Source: UBA8231 sp036011085 (GTDB lineage: Bacteria > Latescibacterota > UBA2968 > UBA8231). Taken from it: 64,000 bases of DNA. The notes below the pieces were generated by a model, which saw only the letters and a program-made list of their open reading frames with translations, was not told where the DNA came from and made no database searches. A program made the position numbers and the translations under genes. Positions 33,316-42,181 of this stretch are shown piece by piece. Location of the stretch: positions 27,528-91,527 of the forward strand of contig DASCMS010000103.1 of assembly GCA_036011085.1 (NCBI GenBank), given 5' to 3'. The first letter of the stretch is position 1; each line of letters opens with the position of its first letter.

Positions 33316-34515
33316 TCACTCCCGGTCGAGGCTGAGGCTGCCACCGGGAACCACCGCGTCAAATCCCAGGCGCTCGCGAAGTTCCGTCAGTGCCGCCCCG
33401 AGACGCCGCTCCTTGTGCTGGCCGACGCCGTCGAACAGATCCCGCTGCCCGGTTGCCGGGCTGGTCCGCAGGGCCGCCACCTGGATCGATTTGAGGGCCA
33501 CCCGGCGAACGTGGAGCTCATCGAAGGCGGCCAGGGACGCGGCCCCGATCCGGCGAAAGGCGTCGGTGCTGGCGGGAAGCCGCACCGTTTTCTGCGCCCG
33601 ACGGTTGTCGGAATAGACCAGCAGCAGACGGACGCCCCGCGCAACCTGTCGAGCCCGGCGCAGCTCGTGCGTGGCCCTGTCCGCCGTCAGCCGCACGGCC
33701 TCGTGCAGCAGTGACTCATCGTTGACGTCGGCTCGCAGCACCGTCTCCGCCTCGATGTCAACCGAAGAAGACCGCCGTGGCTCGGAGGCCAGTCCGCGGA
33801 CGAGGCCGAAAATGCGCCCCCCTTCCTGTTTGCCGAACCGGCGTACAAGGGTTGCTCGGTCGAGGTCGAGCAGCTGGTCGACGCCATCCAGGCCGTACAT
33901 GTGGGCGCGCTCGCGGCAGGCGCTGGCGAGGCCGGGCAGACTGTCGGCGTCCACGGTGGCCAGCTGCGCCTGCTCCTGTCCGACAGCACAGGTGATCACG
34001 CCATCGGGAAGGGCCTGCCGCGCCAGGATCTGCGCCACGACGCGTGAGGCCGACACACCGACGGCCAGCTCCCGCAGCCCGCTGGCCTCTTTCAGCCTTG
34101 CCAGGAGACGGGGGCCGATGTCGTCCCAGCCGGTGTCGCGCGAGATCGGCGTGCCGGACAGATCCAGCCAGGCGGCCGTTCTGTCCGCCACCGGCTCGGG
34201 AGTCCACTCGTCGTAGACGGCTTTCAGGGTGCCGCGCACGGCGGACTCAACCTTGCCGTCGCGTGGCAGTACGCGGAGGCCTCGGCCTACTTTGCGCCGG
34301 GCGACGAACACCGGCATGCCGGGCTCCGCTCCCCGATCGCGGGCACAGCGGGACACGGCGTACAGGGACGCCTTGTGGCTGTCGTCCCGCTGCCGCACCA
34401 CACCGAAGGGCACCCCCTCCAGGGCCGGCGCCGCCACCTGCAACGCCTGCGCGGCGAACTGGTCGACCTCCACGCGGAGCCACAGTGGCTGCGGCCTGGG
34501 GCGTGAACGGCTCAT
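33316..34515 (-). CDS. imuB: ImuB-like Y-family polymerase homolog
   Basis: A 399-residue DinB/ImuB-type protein. VEVDQFAAQALQVAAPALEGVPF corresponds to the Y-family N-terminal block, and helix-hairpin-helix and little-finger regions follow (DQLLDLDRATLVRRFGKQEGGRIF, then a beta domain). At the position of the catalytic Asp-Glu pair in DinB (SLDEAYLDV), this protein reads DRTAAWLDL, so the acids are lost. That is expected for ImuB, which is a non-catalytic adaptor of the DnaE2 mutasome. ATG 34515 starts one base after the dnaE2 stop. No imuA homolog is next to it. Confidence 0.82.
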   Translation of the reverse strand: MSRSRPRPQPLWLRVEVDQFAAQALQVAAPALEGVPFGVVRQRDDSHKASLYAVSRCARDRGAEPGMPVFVARRKVGRGLRVLPRDGKVESAVRGTLKAVYDEWTPEPVADRTAAWLDLSGTPISRDTGWDDIGPRLLARLKEASGLRELAVGVSASRVVAQILARQALPDGVITCAVGQEQAQLATVDADSLPGLASACRERAHMYGLDGVDQLLDLDRATLVRRFGKQEGGRIFGLVRGLASEPRRSSSVDIEAETVLRADVNDESLLHEAVRLTADRATHELRRARQVARGVRLLLVYSDNRRAQKTVRLPASTDAFRRIGAASLAAFDELHVRRVALKSIQVAALRTSPATGQRDLFDGVGQHKERRLGAALTELRERLGFDAVVPGGSLSLDRE

Positions 34516-34516
34516 G

Positions 34517-37500
34517 TCACGCCGCCACCCCGACATCCACGTAGGGGTAGCCCTCGCCGAAACTCTTCTCGAGCCGCTGCGACGCCACTTCCAGATCGAC
34601 TACGTTCGGCGACCACTCCACCGCCCGGATTCTCTCGGCCACCAGGGAGTACGTGCCCCAGTCTTCCTCGACCCGACCGATCACCTCGAATGGCCCGCCC
34701 CCGAGCACGATGTCGGCATGGCGCTCGAACACATCCGGCCACAGGATCACATCCACCGTTTCCGAGCGGTCCTCCAGTGTCAGGAACATCATCGGTTCGC
34801 CGGTGCGCTGGACGCGATGCATGCGTTCGGTCACCTGCCGGCCGAAGACCTTCACACGCTGACCCCGGTGCCGTTCCATGTCTCGCATGGGAATGGCCCC
34901 CTTCGACGCCGGGTGCAGGTCGAGAATCTCAAGGATGTCCCCTGACAGCATGTAGCCGAGCAGTTCCAGCTCGTTGAGGCATTTCTGCGCCAGATTGTAG
35001 TCGCGCAGCAGGCCGCGCGGCACCTCACGCGCCATCTGCTCCAGCACACCCGTGCCCTGGAACAGGCTGCCGCTGCCGCCGGCGTCGGCGCCCTTGACGC
35101 TGCGAAACACGTCGTCCAGCAGCCACAGGCTCTCGGGCTGACTCAGGTCGAAGCCGTCGAAGGCGCCCACCAGGATCAGCCGCTCGATCTCCGCCCTGTG
35201 GGTGGTGTTGCCGCCGCCGTTGAGCCGCTCGACGAAGTCGACGAGATCCCGAAACGGACCCTCTGTACGCCGCTCGACCTCCACGGCCTGCAGCGTGGCC
35301 TGGCGCACACTGCGCACGTGCATCATCCCGGGCCGGATCAGCCGCTCCCGCCCGGCGTATTTCACGCGGGAGTCGTTGATGTCCATCGGCAGGATGCGGC
35401 ATCCCCAGCGGCGCGCCTCGTTGAGATAGACATCGCGCCGGTAGAACCCGTGGCTGTTGCTGATCACGGCGCTGAGAAACTGGGCCGGGTAGTGGGCCTT
35501 GAGGTAGGTGCACTGGAAGGACAGCTGCGCATAGGTGGCCGAGTGGCTCTTGCAGAAACTGAAGCCGGTGAAGGAGCTGACCCGCTCCCACACCTCGCAG
35601 GCCTGCTCCCGGTTCAGGCCACTGTGCTGCATGCAGCCCTGCAGAAAGGCGGTAGCCGTGTCCTGCCAGATGGCTTGCTCGGGAGCCCCCTCGTGATGGG
35701 AGTTCATCATCTTGCGGATCTTGTCCGCCTGCTTGAAGCTCAAGCCTGCCACCTGGTGGCAGATTTTGGTCACGTCCTCCTGGAAGGCGCAGACGTCGTG
35801 GGTCTCGTGCAGGATGGGCTCGAGAGCTGGGTACACGAAGTCCCAGTCCTTCCGGCCCTGTTTGCGCTGGCGCTCCCGGTCGACGAAGGTGGCGGTGTAC
35901 TTGGAGCCCGCCGGCCGCACGAGGCTGGAGGTGATGGTGATCTCCTCGAAGGTTTCCGCCTGGGCCTTCTTGTTGAGCCGTGTCTGCGCCGGGCTCTCGA
36001 TGTAGAAGATGCCCTTCGTCCTGCCCTTGCGGATGACGTCCTGCACAGCCGGGTCGGCGTAGCACTTCTCGAGGTCGTGCACGTGCGGGTCGGGCTCTCC
36101 CTGCTCCTCCAGCTGGGCCAGCGCGTCGCGCAGCACCGACAGCGAGCCGTTGCCGAGGATGTCGAACTTGATCAGGCCGAGCTCATCGATGCCGTTGTGC
36201 ATATCGACCTGGGTGATGATGCGGTCCTTTTCTCCCCCCGAACGTTCGCAGGCCACGTGGCGCCGCATCGGCTGGTTGGTGATCAACACGCCTCCCGGAT
36301 GCTGGCCGAGGAAGCGGGGCTTGCCGCGCACGGTGCCGGCCACCTGCAGGATGCGGCGAATCTCGTCGTCCTCGATGCGTTTCGTCTTTGACTTGTGCGA
36401 GTCGAGGATCTCCGTCACCTGCTCGTCGGTGTAGCCGAAGACCTTGGCCGTCTCGCGGAAGGCGGCACGTTCACGGAAGTGATTCGTCGTGCACGTCACC
36501 GCCACGTGCTCCTCCCCCCACCGGCTGGCGATGAACTTCTGCACCTCGTCCCGTTCGTCCCAGCCGAAATCCAGATCGGCGTCGGGCGGTGAGGCGCGGT
36601 CTTCGTTGAGGAAACGCTGGAAGTAGAGATCGTAACGAATCGGATCGAGATCGCTGACACCGATGTTGTAGAACGTGAGGCTGTTGGCGGCGCTGCCCCG
36701 CAGGATGGTACAGTCCGTGGGTCGTCGATAGCCCGATGCCAGCCGCGTGTTGGCCCAGTCGCGGATTTCCTTGACGATGAGGAAGTACGAGGGGTAGCCG
36801 AGCTTCTCGATCGTGGCCAGCTCCATCTCCTGGATCTGGCGTGCCTTGGTGTATGTCGGCTGGCCTCCGTAGTTGCGCTCCAGCCCCGCCCGCGCCAGTT
36901 GCGCCAGATGGTGCTCCGGCGTCTCCCCCCCCGGCACCTCGATACGTGGCATGATCCACTCCCCGAGATCCAGCTCGATGCCCCCGCAGTCCTCGGCGAT
37001 GAGCTCGGCGTTGGCCAGGGCCTGTCGATGCGAGGGGAAGGCTTGCTCCATCTCGGCCCCCGGGCGCAGGGCCGCCCCGGGCGCGGCGCACTCCCCCTGG
37101 CGCAGGCGGGACACGGTCGAGTTCAGCCCGATGGCGGTCAGCACCTGGTGCGTCGCCCAGTCGCCGCGGTCGAGGAAGTAGCTGTCGTTGGTCGCTACCA
37201 GCGGCACCCGCAGCGCCCCGGCCACCGCCTCGACCTGGCGGCTGCGGCGGCGCGTGGCGGCGCTGTGGTTGACCAGTTCGGCGAACAGCCGCGAGCGGTT
37301 GGGTGTTGCCGCCAGCACGCCCAGAAGGCCGGGCGACGAGGTCAGCAGCACGAGGTCCGGCCACTCGCGCGCGAACACACTCTCGAAGCGGAAGGTGTCG
37401 GCTGACAGATGTCGCTCGGTGAGGATCTGGCACAGGTCGGCGTAGCCCTGGGCGTTGCGGGCGAGCACCACGAGACGCTCACGACCGTGCGAGCCGGCGC

Positions 37501-37825
37501 CATCGGCCCGAGGCGCCAGATCCGCCGGGTCGATCCCGGTGGTCGTCTCTGAGGACGAGAGGGCGCCGCAGTCGGGCCCCCGGCGAGCTCGCGCCGCCAG
37601 CACTTCCCCCTGGCGGGGCTCCGTCAGTTCGGCGCCGAGAATCGGCCGGATGCCCTGCCGCCGGCACTCTTCATAGTGCACGATCAGTCCCGACATCCGG
37701 TCGGTGTCCGTCAGTGCCACGGCCGGCATCCCCAGGTCCTTCGCTCTCCCCACGATCTCGGGAACACCGGGGACGCCGGCGTGGAACGAAAATGACGAAT
37801 GACAGTGCAGGTGGACGAAACTCAT
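34517..37825 (-). CDS. dnaE2: Error-prone DNA polymerase III alpha subunit
   Basis: A C-family polymerase of about 1102 residues, the normal length of DnaE2. It starts SFVHLHCHSSFSFHAGV (PHP domain), then ILRGSAANSLTFYNIGVS and DADLDFGWDERDEVQKF, which carries palm-domain acids. RPAGSKYTATFVDRE and the C-terminal OB-type region (RVKVFGRQVTERMHRVQRTG) follow. ATG 37825 is preferred over GTG 37840 because GAGGG lies about nine bases upstream of it. DnaE2 works with ImuB in damage-induced mutagenic synthesis, and the two genes are adjacent and coupled here. Confidence 0.92.
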   Translation of the reverse strand: MSFVHLHCHSSFSFHAGVPGVPEIVGRAKDLGMPAVALTDTDRMSGLIVHYEECRRQGIRPILGAELTEPRQGEVLAARARRGPDCGALSSSETTTGIDPADLAPRADGAGSHGRERLVVLARNAQGYADLCQILTERHLSADTFRFESVFAREWPDLVLLTSSPGLLGVLAATPNRSRLFAELVNHSAATRRRSRQVEAVAGALRVPLVATNDSYFLDRGDWATHQVLTAIGLNSTVSRLRQGECAAPGAALRPGAEMEQAFPSHRQALANAELIAEDCGGIELDLGEWIMPRIEVPGGETPEHHLAQLARAGLERNYGGQPTYTKARQIQEMELATIEKLGYPSYFLIVKEIRDWANTRLASGYRRPTDCTILRGSAANSLTFYNIGVSDLDPIRYDLYFQRFLNEDRASPPDADLDFGWDERDEVQKFIASRWGEEHVAVTCTTNHFRERAAFRETAKVFGYTDEQVTEILDSHKSKTKRIEDDEIRRILQVAGTVRGKPRFLGQHPGGVLITNQPMRRHVACERSGGEKDRIITQVDMHNGIDELGLIKFDILGNGSLSVLRDALAQLEEQGEPDPHVHDLEKCYADPAVQDVIRKGRTKGIFYIESPAQTRLNKKAQAETFEEITITSSLVRPAGSKYTATFVDRERQRKQGRKDWDFVYPALEPILHETHDVCAFQEDVTKICHQVAGLSFKQADKIRKMMNSHHEGAPEQAIWQDTATAFLQGCMQHSGLNREQACEVWERVSSFTGFSFCKSHSATYAQLSFQCTYLKAHYPAQFLSAVISNSHGFYRRDVYLNEARRWGCRILPMDINDSRVKYAGRERLIRPGMMHVRSVRQATLQAVEVERRTEGPFRDLVDFVERLNGGGNTTHRAEIERLILVGAFDGFDLSQPESLWLLDDVFRSVKGADAGGSGSLFQGTGVLEQMAREVPRGLLRDYNLAQKCLNELELLGYMLSGDILEILDLHPASKGAIPMRDMERHRGQRVKVFGRQVTERMHRVQRTGEPMMFLTLEDRSETVDVILWPDVFERHADIVLGGGPFEVIGRVEEDWGTYSLVAERIRAVEWSPNVVDLEVASQRLEKSFGEGYPYVDVGVAA

Positions 37826-37845
37826 GTTCAGGGCCCTCACATGAC

Positions 37846-37883
37846 CTGCACATATGTGTAGTCCTTTGGCAGTACCGGGTCAA
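37846..37883 (-). promoter_or_regulatory. Probable dnaE2-imuB promoter with dyad operator
   Basis: On the minus strand TTGACC (plus positions 37878-37883) is a good -35 box, and a TACACA -10-like box follows after 17 bases. A 16-base dyad, CTGCACATATGTGTAG on the plus strand (37846-37861, one mismatch), covers the -10 position. A LexA-like damage regulator is a fair guess, but the motif is not a known LexA box. Confidence 0.5.
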
Positions 37884-37907
37884 CAGGATTCTCGCGCGTA
37901 CGCAGAA

Positions 37908-37946
37908 AGGGCCCGGACTTCAGCGTTGTGCTGAGGTCCGGGCCCT
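37908..37946 (-). terminator. Strong hairpin, likely terminator for the coiled-coil gene
   Basis: A 17-bp stem (AGGGCCCGGACTTCAGC with its complement, one G-U pair) has a five-base loop. On the minus strand TTT follows. It lies between the gene ending at 37984 and the dnaE2 promoter, so it would insulate dnaE2 from upstream transcription. Confidence 0.7.
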
Positions 37947-37983
37947 CCCGGCTTCCGGTAGTGTGCTTCCCTGGTCTGGCGCC

Positions 37984-38316
37984 TCAGGCAGCGGCCTCCG
38001 CCAACTCGAAGCTGCGCTGCTGCAGCCCGGCGGCCACACTGATGGCCTTGCCCCCGGACTTCAGCTCCTTGAGCTCGTCATACATCTCGGCGAGGCTCTC
38101 CCGCTTTTTAGATCGCAGGTTGATGAGAGCCCGCACGCGCCCGGCCGCCTGCTGTGAATGCTCTTCCAGATCCGTCACCTGGCGCCGCAGCTGCTCGGCC
38201 TGCATCTCCAGCTGGAAGGCGCTCTTGCGCACCTCTCCGAGACGCTGACCGGTGACCAGTGAAGCCGCCACGGTGACCAGCACCAACCCGATGGCGATGA
38301 ACGGGATGAATCCCAT
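37984..38316 (-). CDS. Small membrane-anchored coiled-coil protein
   Basis: A 110-residue protein with one N-terminal membrane helix (FIPFIAIGLVLVTVAASLV) followed by a long coiled coil (LGEVRKSAFQLEMQAEQLRR to SLAEMYDELKELK) and a short Ala-rich tail. I do not recognise a family. ATG 38316 is preferred over 38379 because GGAGG lies upstream and it puts the membrane helix at the very start. It could be an envelope-bound scaffold. It is followed by a strong terminator and sits 72 bases after the lactonase gene. Confidence 0.7.
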   Translation of the reverse strand: MGFIPFIAIGLVLVTVAASLVTGQRLGEVRKSAFQLEMQAEQLRRQVTDLEEHSQQAAGRVRALINLRSKKRESLAEMYDELKELKSGGKAISVAAGLQQRSFELAEAAA

Positions 38317-38388
38317 AGTAGTCGTCCTCCTGCTGATACTATCGGCAGAAGGACGGTTTTTCCTAGTGACATATCGCACAACAGGGGA

Positions 38389-39405
38389 TCACCCCCCCAG
38401 ATCGAGTGCCAGCACCCACATGGGGTTGTTGCCCACGTCGTAGACCTCGAGGGCTTCCAGGTGGCCGGTCTCGTCATCGATGCGGTAGGTGGCCAGCTTG
38501 CCCGAGCCCTGTCCGGCGGCGATCAGGTAGGCGCCGTCGGGGTCCAGGGTGAAGGCGCGGGGTGTCGCCTCTGTCGGCGTGTGGCTGATCGCTTCCAGCT
38601 CGCCGGTGGAGCCATCGACGGAGAAGGCCGCGATGGAATCGTGCCCTCGATTCGAAGCGTAGACGTATTCGCCTGTCGGCGTGATACGGATCTCCGCCGC
38701 GGTGTTCTCTCCCTCGAAGCCGGAAGGCAGCGTCGTCAACGTCTGCACCTCGGACAGCGTACCCTCTTCGGTGTTGACGCTGTAGGTCGTCACACTCGAG
38801 CCCTGCTCGTTGACGAAGTAGACCACGTCCATCGCTTCATTGAAGCAGAAGTGCCGGGGACCGACACCTTCGGGCGGCGTCAGCTTGCCTGCGGGGTTGG
38901 ACGACAGTCGTCCCGTCTTTTCGTCGAAGCGAAACTGGTGTATCAGATTGGGCCCCGCCGTGTGCGGCACGAAGGCGAACCGGTTGGACGGATCGGTCTG
39001 GATCGAGTGCGCCCGCTCGGCCGTCTTCAGCGACATCACCGCCGGCGTGCCGACGGAGCCGTCGCGCCGGATAGGATGCACCGCCGCCATTCCGGCCCGG
39101 TAGTAGGAGGTGAACAGGAAGCGTCCCGTGCGATCCGTGGAGATGAAAACCGGTTCTGCCTCCAGTGGAGCTGTGCCGAGGGGGGCCAGTCGGCCGCTGG
39201 CCTTGTCGAGGCGGAAGGCGGCGGCCTGACGGCCATCGCGCAGAGCCGCGTAGAGGAAGCGCTGTTGCGGGTCGACGCACATGGCGGTGGGGCCGGAGCC
39301 GACGGCGACGACGGCGTGGGTGTCGAGAGCGCCGGTTTCCGGATCCATGGAAAAGACATTGACCCGGTCCTCGGAGGCGACGGAAACGTAGACGTAGTAG
39401 GGCAT
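38389..39405 (-). CDS. Lactonase-family beta-propeller (6-phosphogluconolactonase-like)
   Basis: A 338-residue seven-bladed propeller of the Pgl/lactonase family. Repeated blade motifs are visible (RFLYAALRDGRQAAAFRLDKASG, RFLFTSYYRAGMAAVHPI, EYVYASNRGHDSIAAFSVDGSTGELE) and the signature GPRHFCFNEAMDVVYFVNE. Members hydrolyse 6-phosphogluconolactone or other lactones. No signal peptide is seen. A clear AAGGAG precedes ATG 39405. Its neighbours give no pathway clue. Confidence 0.85.
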   Translation of the reverse strand: MPYYVYVSVASEDRVNVFSMDPETGALDTHAVVAVGSGPTAMCVDPQQRFLYAALRDGRQAAAFRLDKASGRLAPLGTAPLEAEPVFISTDRTGRFLFTSYYRAGMAAVHPIRRDGSVGTPAVMSLKTAERAHSIQTDPSNRFAFVPHTAGPNLIHQFRFDEKTGRLSSNPAGKLTPPEGVGPRHFCFNEAMDVVYFVNEQGSSVTTYSVNTEEGTLSEVQTLTTLPSGFEGENTAAEIRITPTGEYVYASNRGHDSIAAFSVDGSTGELEAISHTPTEATPRAFTLDPDGAYLIAAGQGSGKLATYRIDDETGHLEALEVYDVGNNPMWVLALDLGG

Positions 39406-39526
39406 CGATGCTCCTTATCTCGGTAGAAGGAGTAAAGATATACGCTGACCGGGATCCGCGCCGCCCCCGGTGCGTCTGCTGTTCCTGGCCTCGCAGTCGA
39501 CTCGTCACAGGCAGGTTGAACCGACC

Positions 39527-40191
39527 ATGAAGCCCGCTTTTGCGCCACCCTCCTCTGCGCCACTGCCATCCTGACCACGTCAGCCCACGCTCAGTCTCTC
39601 CGGCTCGTGGTCGAGAATCACGACTCTCCCGGGCCGGTCCAGGTCGAGGTGGGCGACATCATCAGCATTCAGATTGTCGCCGACTTTCAGGCGCGGCAGG
39701 CCTCGGGACTGGCCGCCTATCTCACCGTGCCGGAGGCCGTCTTTCTCGTTGAGGATCTGGGTCCGCCCGGCCAGCAGGGCACCCAGCCCTTTCGGCCGGG
39801 TCCGCTGTTCGATGGGGCCGTTCTGCCAACGAACATCCTGCTGCCGGATGACGACGGTGTCGCCGCCGCGATTGCGGGACAACAACTCGATCTGGCGGCC
39901 CTGTTCGGTCTCGGCAGTGCCGGTGAGACCGGCGGTGCAGGTGTTGTTGCCACCTTCCGCATGGTGGCTCTCCATCCCGTCGCGGGGGCGGTCATCCGTA
40001 TCGACGACAGCCCCATCCGCGAAACCAGGGTGGTGCTGTCCGACGGTCGCTCGGAACGCCGCTTCGCCTCGACCCGGGGGGTGGCCATCACCGTCGTCGA
40101 TCCCGTGGCCACCGCCATCGTCGACAGGCCCTGGGGTCGCCTCAAGACGACAACGGCCCGCTACCTGACTCAGGCAGCGGGGCCGTGGTGA
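39527..40191 (+). CDS. Exported protein of unknown function, start codon frameshifted in a T-run
   Basis: The open frame from GTG 39607 encodes about 194 residues and lacks a start codon upstream. In that frame the preceding codons read FCATLLCATAILTTSAHAQS, a textbook signal peptide with an AHA-Q cleavage site. ATG 39527 (MKPAF) is one base out of frame, and adding a single T to the TTTT at 39537-39540 joins the two exactly. So the gene is either disrupted by a slipped T-run or this is a sequence error. The mature part (VVENHDSPGPVQVEVGDIIS to RYLTQAAGPW) is beta-rich with no domain I recognise. Confidence 0.7.
40153..40186. terminator. GC-rich hairpin at the end of the exported-protein gene
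   Basis: ACGGCCCGCTACCTG pairs with CAGGCAGCGGGGCCGT (one bulge, one mismatch) around a three-base loop. It lies inside the last codons, between convergent genes, and lacks a T-run, so termination is only a possibility. Confidence 0.4.
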
Positions 40192-40225
40192 TCTCAGACA
40201 TTCGTCGAGAGTGCTGCTGTCCTGC

Positions 40226-40489
40226 TCAGCGCTTCTTGCGGCGGCGGGGCGGACGGTAGGTCTTCTTGCCCTGCTGGAATTCGCTCAGTCCGATCTGATG
40301 CCCGAGCAACTCCTGGCCATCCAGGTTGGTGATGGCCTCTTTGCCGGCGGACTTGCTGGGCATGTCAACCAGACCACGCCCACGGGTTCTCTGGATCTCC
40401 ACGGCGGAGACCTTGCCGAAAATCTCGAACAGGTCTCGCAGGTCGTCTTCGGTCGCTTCGGATGCTAGATTGTCTACGGCCAGTCTCAT
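40226..40489 (-). CDS. RRM-type RNA-binding protein
   Basis: An 87-residue single RRM protein of the small bacterial RNA-binding type. RNP2 is LAVDNL, and the RNP1 position reads RGRGLVDMP, with Leu and Val where aromatic residues are usual. ATEDDLRDLFEIFGKVSAVEI is the first helix and strand. The basic tail (YRPPRRRKKR) would add RNA affinity. These proteins are often cold-induced, and a cold-shock gene lies just upstream, separated by a terminator. Confidence 0.88.
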   Translation of the reverse strand: MRLAVDNLASEATEDDLRDLFEIFGKVSAVEIQRTRGRGLVDMPSKSAGKEAITNLDGQELLGHQIGLSEFQQGKKTYRPPRRRKKR

Positions 40490-40531
40490 CGATCTCCTTT
40501 CCGACGATGTGCTGACGTCGGCGAAATGAAA

Positions 40532-40562
40532 ACAGGGCGACAGCTTGCCGCTGTCGCCCTGT
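40532..40562 (-). terminator. Rho-independent terminator after the cold-shock gene
   Basis: A perfect 13-bp stem (ACAGGGCGACAGC and its complement) has a five-base loop and is followed on the minus strand by TTTTCATTTC. It lies between the cold-shock gene and the RRM gene. Confidence 0.85.
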
Positions 40563-40582
40563 TCGCGTGAGGTGCTTGCTGT

Positions 40583-40789
40583 CTAGACGACGGACACGTT
40601 CTCAGCGGCCGGGCCCTTCTGACCCTGGACGAGATCAAACTCCACGCGCTGACCCTCGGCCAGCGAACGGAAACCCTCGGCCTTGATGGCGCTGTGATGG
40701 ACGAAAACGTCTCCGGCCTCTCCTTGAATGAACCCGAAGCCCTTGGCGTCGTTGAACCATTTGACGACGCCGGTCTGACGCTCGGACAT
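40583..40789 (-). CDS. csp: Cold-shock protein (CspA family)
   Basis: A 68-residue cold-shock domain with RNP1 KGFGFIQ and RNP2 VFVHHS, KWFNDAKG, and a VEFDLVQGQKGPAAENV end. It binds single-stranded nucleic acid and relaxes RNA structure. A good promoter (TTGAAA-17-TATATT on the minus strand, 40907-40935) implies a 5' leader of about 110 bases, in line with the long leaders of cspA genes. A terminator follows 20 bases after the stop codon. Confidence 0.95.
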   Translation of the reverse strand: MSERQTGVVKWFNDAKGFGFIQGEAGDVFVHHSAIKAEGFRSLAEGQRVEFDLVQGQKGPAAENVSVV

Positions 40790-40906
40790 GAGGTGTACTT
40801 CCTTCCCCCTCGGTCGGGGTATTGATAGCGCAGTACGATCGACCGACTGGGGTAGCCAATTCTACTTCAGTACAGTTGATGACGCTGCATCCGATGGTCA
40901 TGGGAG

Positions 40907-40935
40907 AATATAAGGGGGCCCTGACAAGTTTTCAA
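40907..40935 (-). promoter_or_regulatory. Sigma-70-type promoter for the cold-shock gene
   Basis: Read on the minus strand, TTGAAA (plus 40930-40935) and TATATT (plus 40907-40912) are separated by exactly 17 bases. Transcription would start near 40900, giving a leader of about 110 bases before ATG 40789. Confidence 0.75.
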
Positions 40936-41071
40936 AGGATACTTGCAGGCACTTGCGTGAGACCCCTTGCAGAAGGAGATTCACGTCGACGTCAGAGTGG
41001 TGAGGCAGCGGTGCAACGGAATTCCACTCACAGTCGTCAGACCTCCTGCAACCGGTAGCACCTCAAATCCA

Positions 41072-42181
41072 ATGTTCGGTGGCCACGGCACAGGCGGCTT
41101 TGTCCGCACACGGATACCTCCGGTGGAGCGGGCCCTGTCGTGGCTTGTTCTCGGGCTCGTCGGCATCACCGGTGGGGCGGTCTACCTGTCCGGCCAGACC
41201 TACGACGAGTCGCTCTTCGGCCTCGATCCGGCCTCGCTGGCCAGCGTCACGCCCGCCCGCTTGCCGGTCAACACGATCGTTGTTGTCCCGGCGGGGCCGA
41301 CCCGGGTCGGCGCCCGTCCCCGGCAGACCGACGGCGCTGCGGGAGTCCTCGCCTCGGTGAGCCTCCCGGGATGGCGGACCCTGGGTGACGTCGAAGGGTT
41401 CTCCCCGACCAACCTGTACGAGAAGATCAACGGCCGCGCCGAACAGTACATCTCCTACGACTTCGTCGGTCTGACGTATCGGGGGTTGGCCACGGACGAC
41501 GGGACTCGGTTCATCGACGTCTACGTCTACGACATGGGCACGCCCGAAGGTGCTTTCGGCATCTACTCTGTCGAACGGGATCCTGATGCCGAGGGGCTGC
41601 CTCTTGGGCGTCGTGGATATCGCTCGGGATCCAGTTTCTTCCTCTGGCACGGCACCTACTACATGCAGGTTCTGGCCTCCGATGCCGACGATGCCCTGAC
41701 GGCGCAGACACGGCGCGTCGTCGAGGACCTGCTGCAGTCCCTGCCGGATGCCGGCTCCACCGTGCCCGGCCTGGCCCTTCTGTCAGCGGCTGGCCTGGTC
41801 GCCGACAGCGAGAAGTACTACGCCAACAACGCCCTCGGCTTCGGCTTCCTGACGCACACGTGGTCCGCCGACTACCAGGTGGATGACGTGCGCGTCACCG
41901 TCTTTGTCTCGACCCAGGCCGATGATGCCGGCGCCGACGCGGTCGTGGCCGGGTACCGGTCTTACCTCGACGACTTCGGCGCCAAGATCACCGTTAGTCC
42001 TGGACCGGGCGGGACGGGGGAATCGCTCTTCGGCGACATGGACGGCTACTATGACGTCATTCTGCGCCAGGGCTCCCGCGTCGCCGGCGCGGCGTTGCTC
42101 GAGGACCGCGCCCTCGCCGAGCACGTCGCTGCCCGGCTGTTGCCGGCCATGGTCACCGATGGCCGGGACGGAGACGGATGA
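41072..42181 (+). CDS. DUF6599-like membrane-anchored protein
   Basis: A 369-residue protein with an N-terminal hydrophobic helix (LSWLVLGLVGITGGAVYLSG). The rest contains GFSPTNLYEKINGRAEQYISYDFVGLTYRGL, which I recall as typical of the DUF6599 family, repeated in part as YYANNALGFGFLTHTWSADYQV. No catalytic motif is known. ATG 41072 is used because the longer frame upstream has no conserved character. It overlaps the DUF362 gene by ATGA and therefore heads a five-gene redox operon. Confidence 0.7.
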   Translation: MFGGHGTGGFVRTRIPPVERALSWLVLGLVGITGGAVYLSGQTYDESLFGLDPASLASVTPARLPVNTIVVVPAGPTRVGARPRQTDGAAGVLASVSLPGWRTLGDVEGFSPTNLYEKINGRAEQYISYDFVGLTYRGLATDDGTRFIDVYVYDMGTPEGAFGIYSVERDPDAEGLPLGRRGYRSGSSFFLWHGTYYMQVLASDADDALTAQTRRVVEDLLQSLPDAGSTVPGLALLSAAGLVADSEKYYANNALGFGFLTHTWSADYQVDDVRVTVFVSTQADDAGADAVVAGYRSYLDDFGAKITVSPGPGGTGESLFGDMDGYYDVILRQGSRVAGAALLEDRALAEHVAARLLPAMVTDGRDGDG

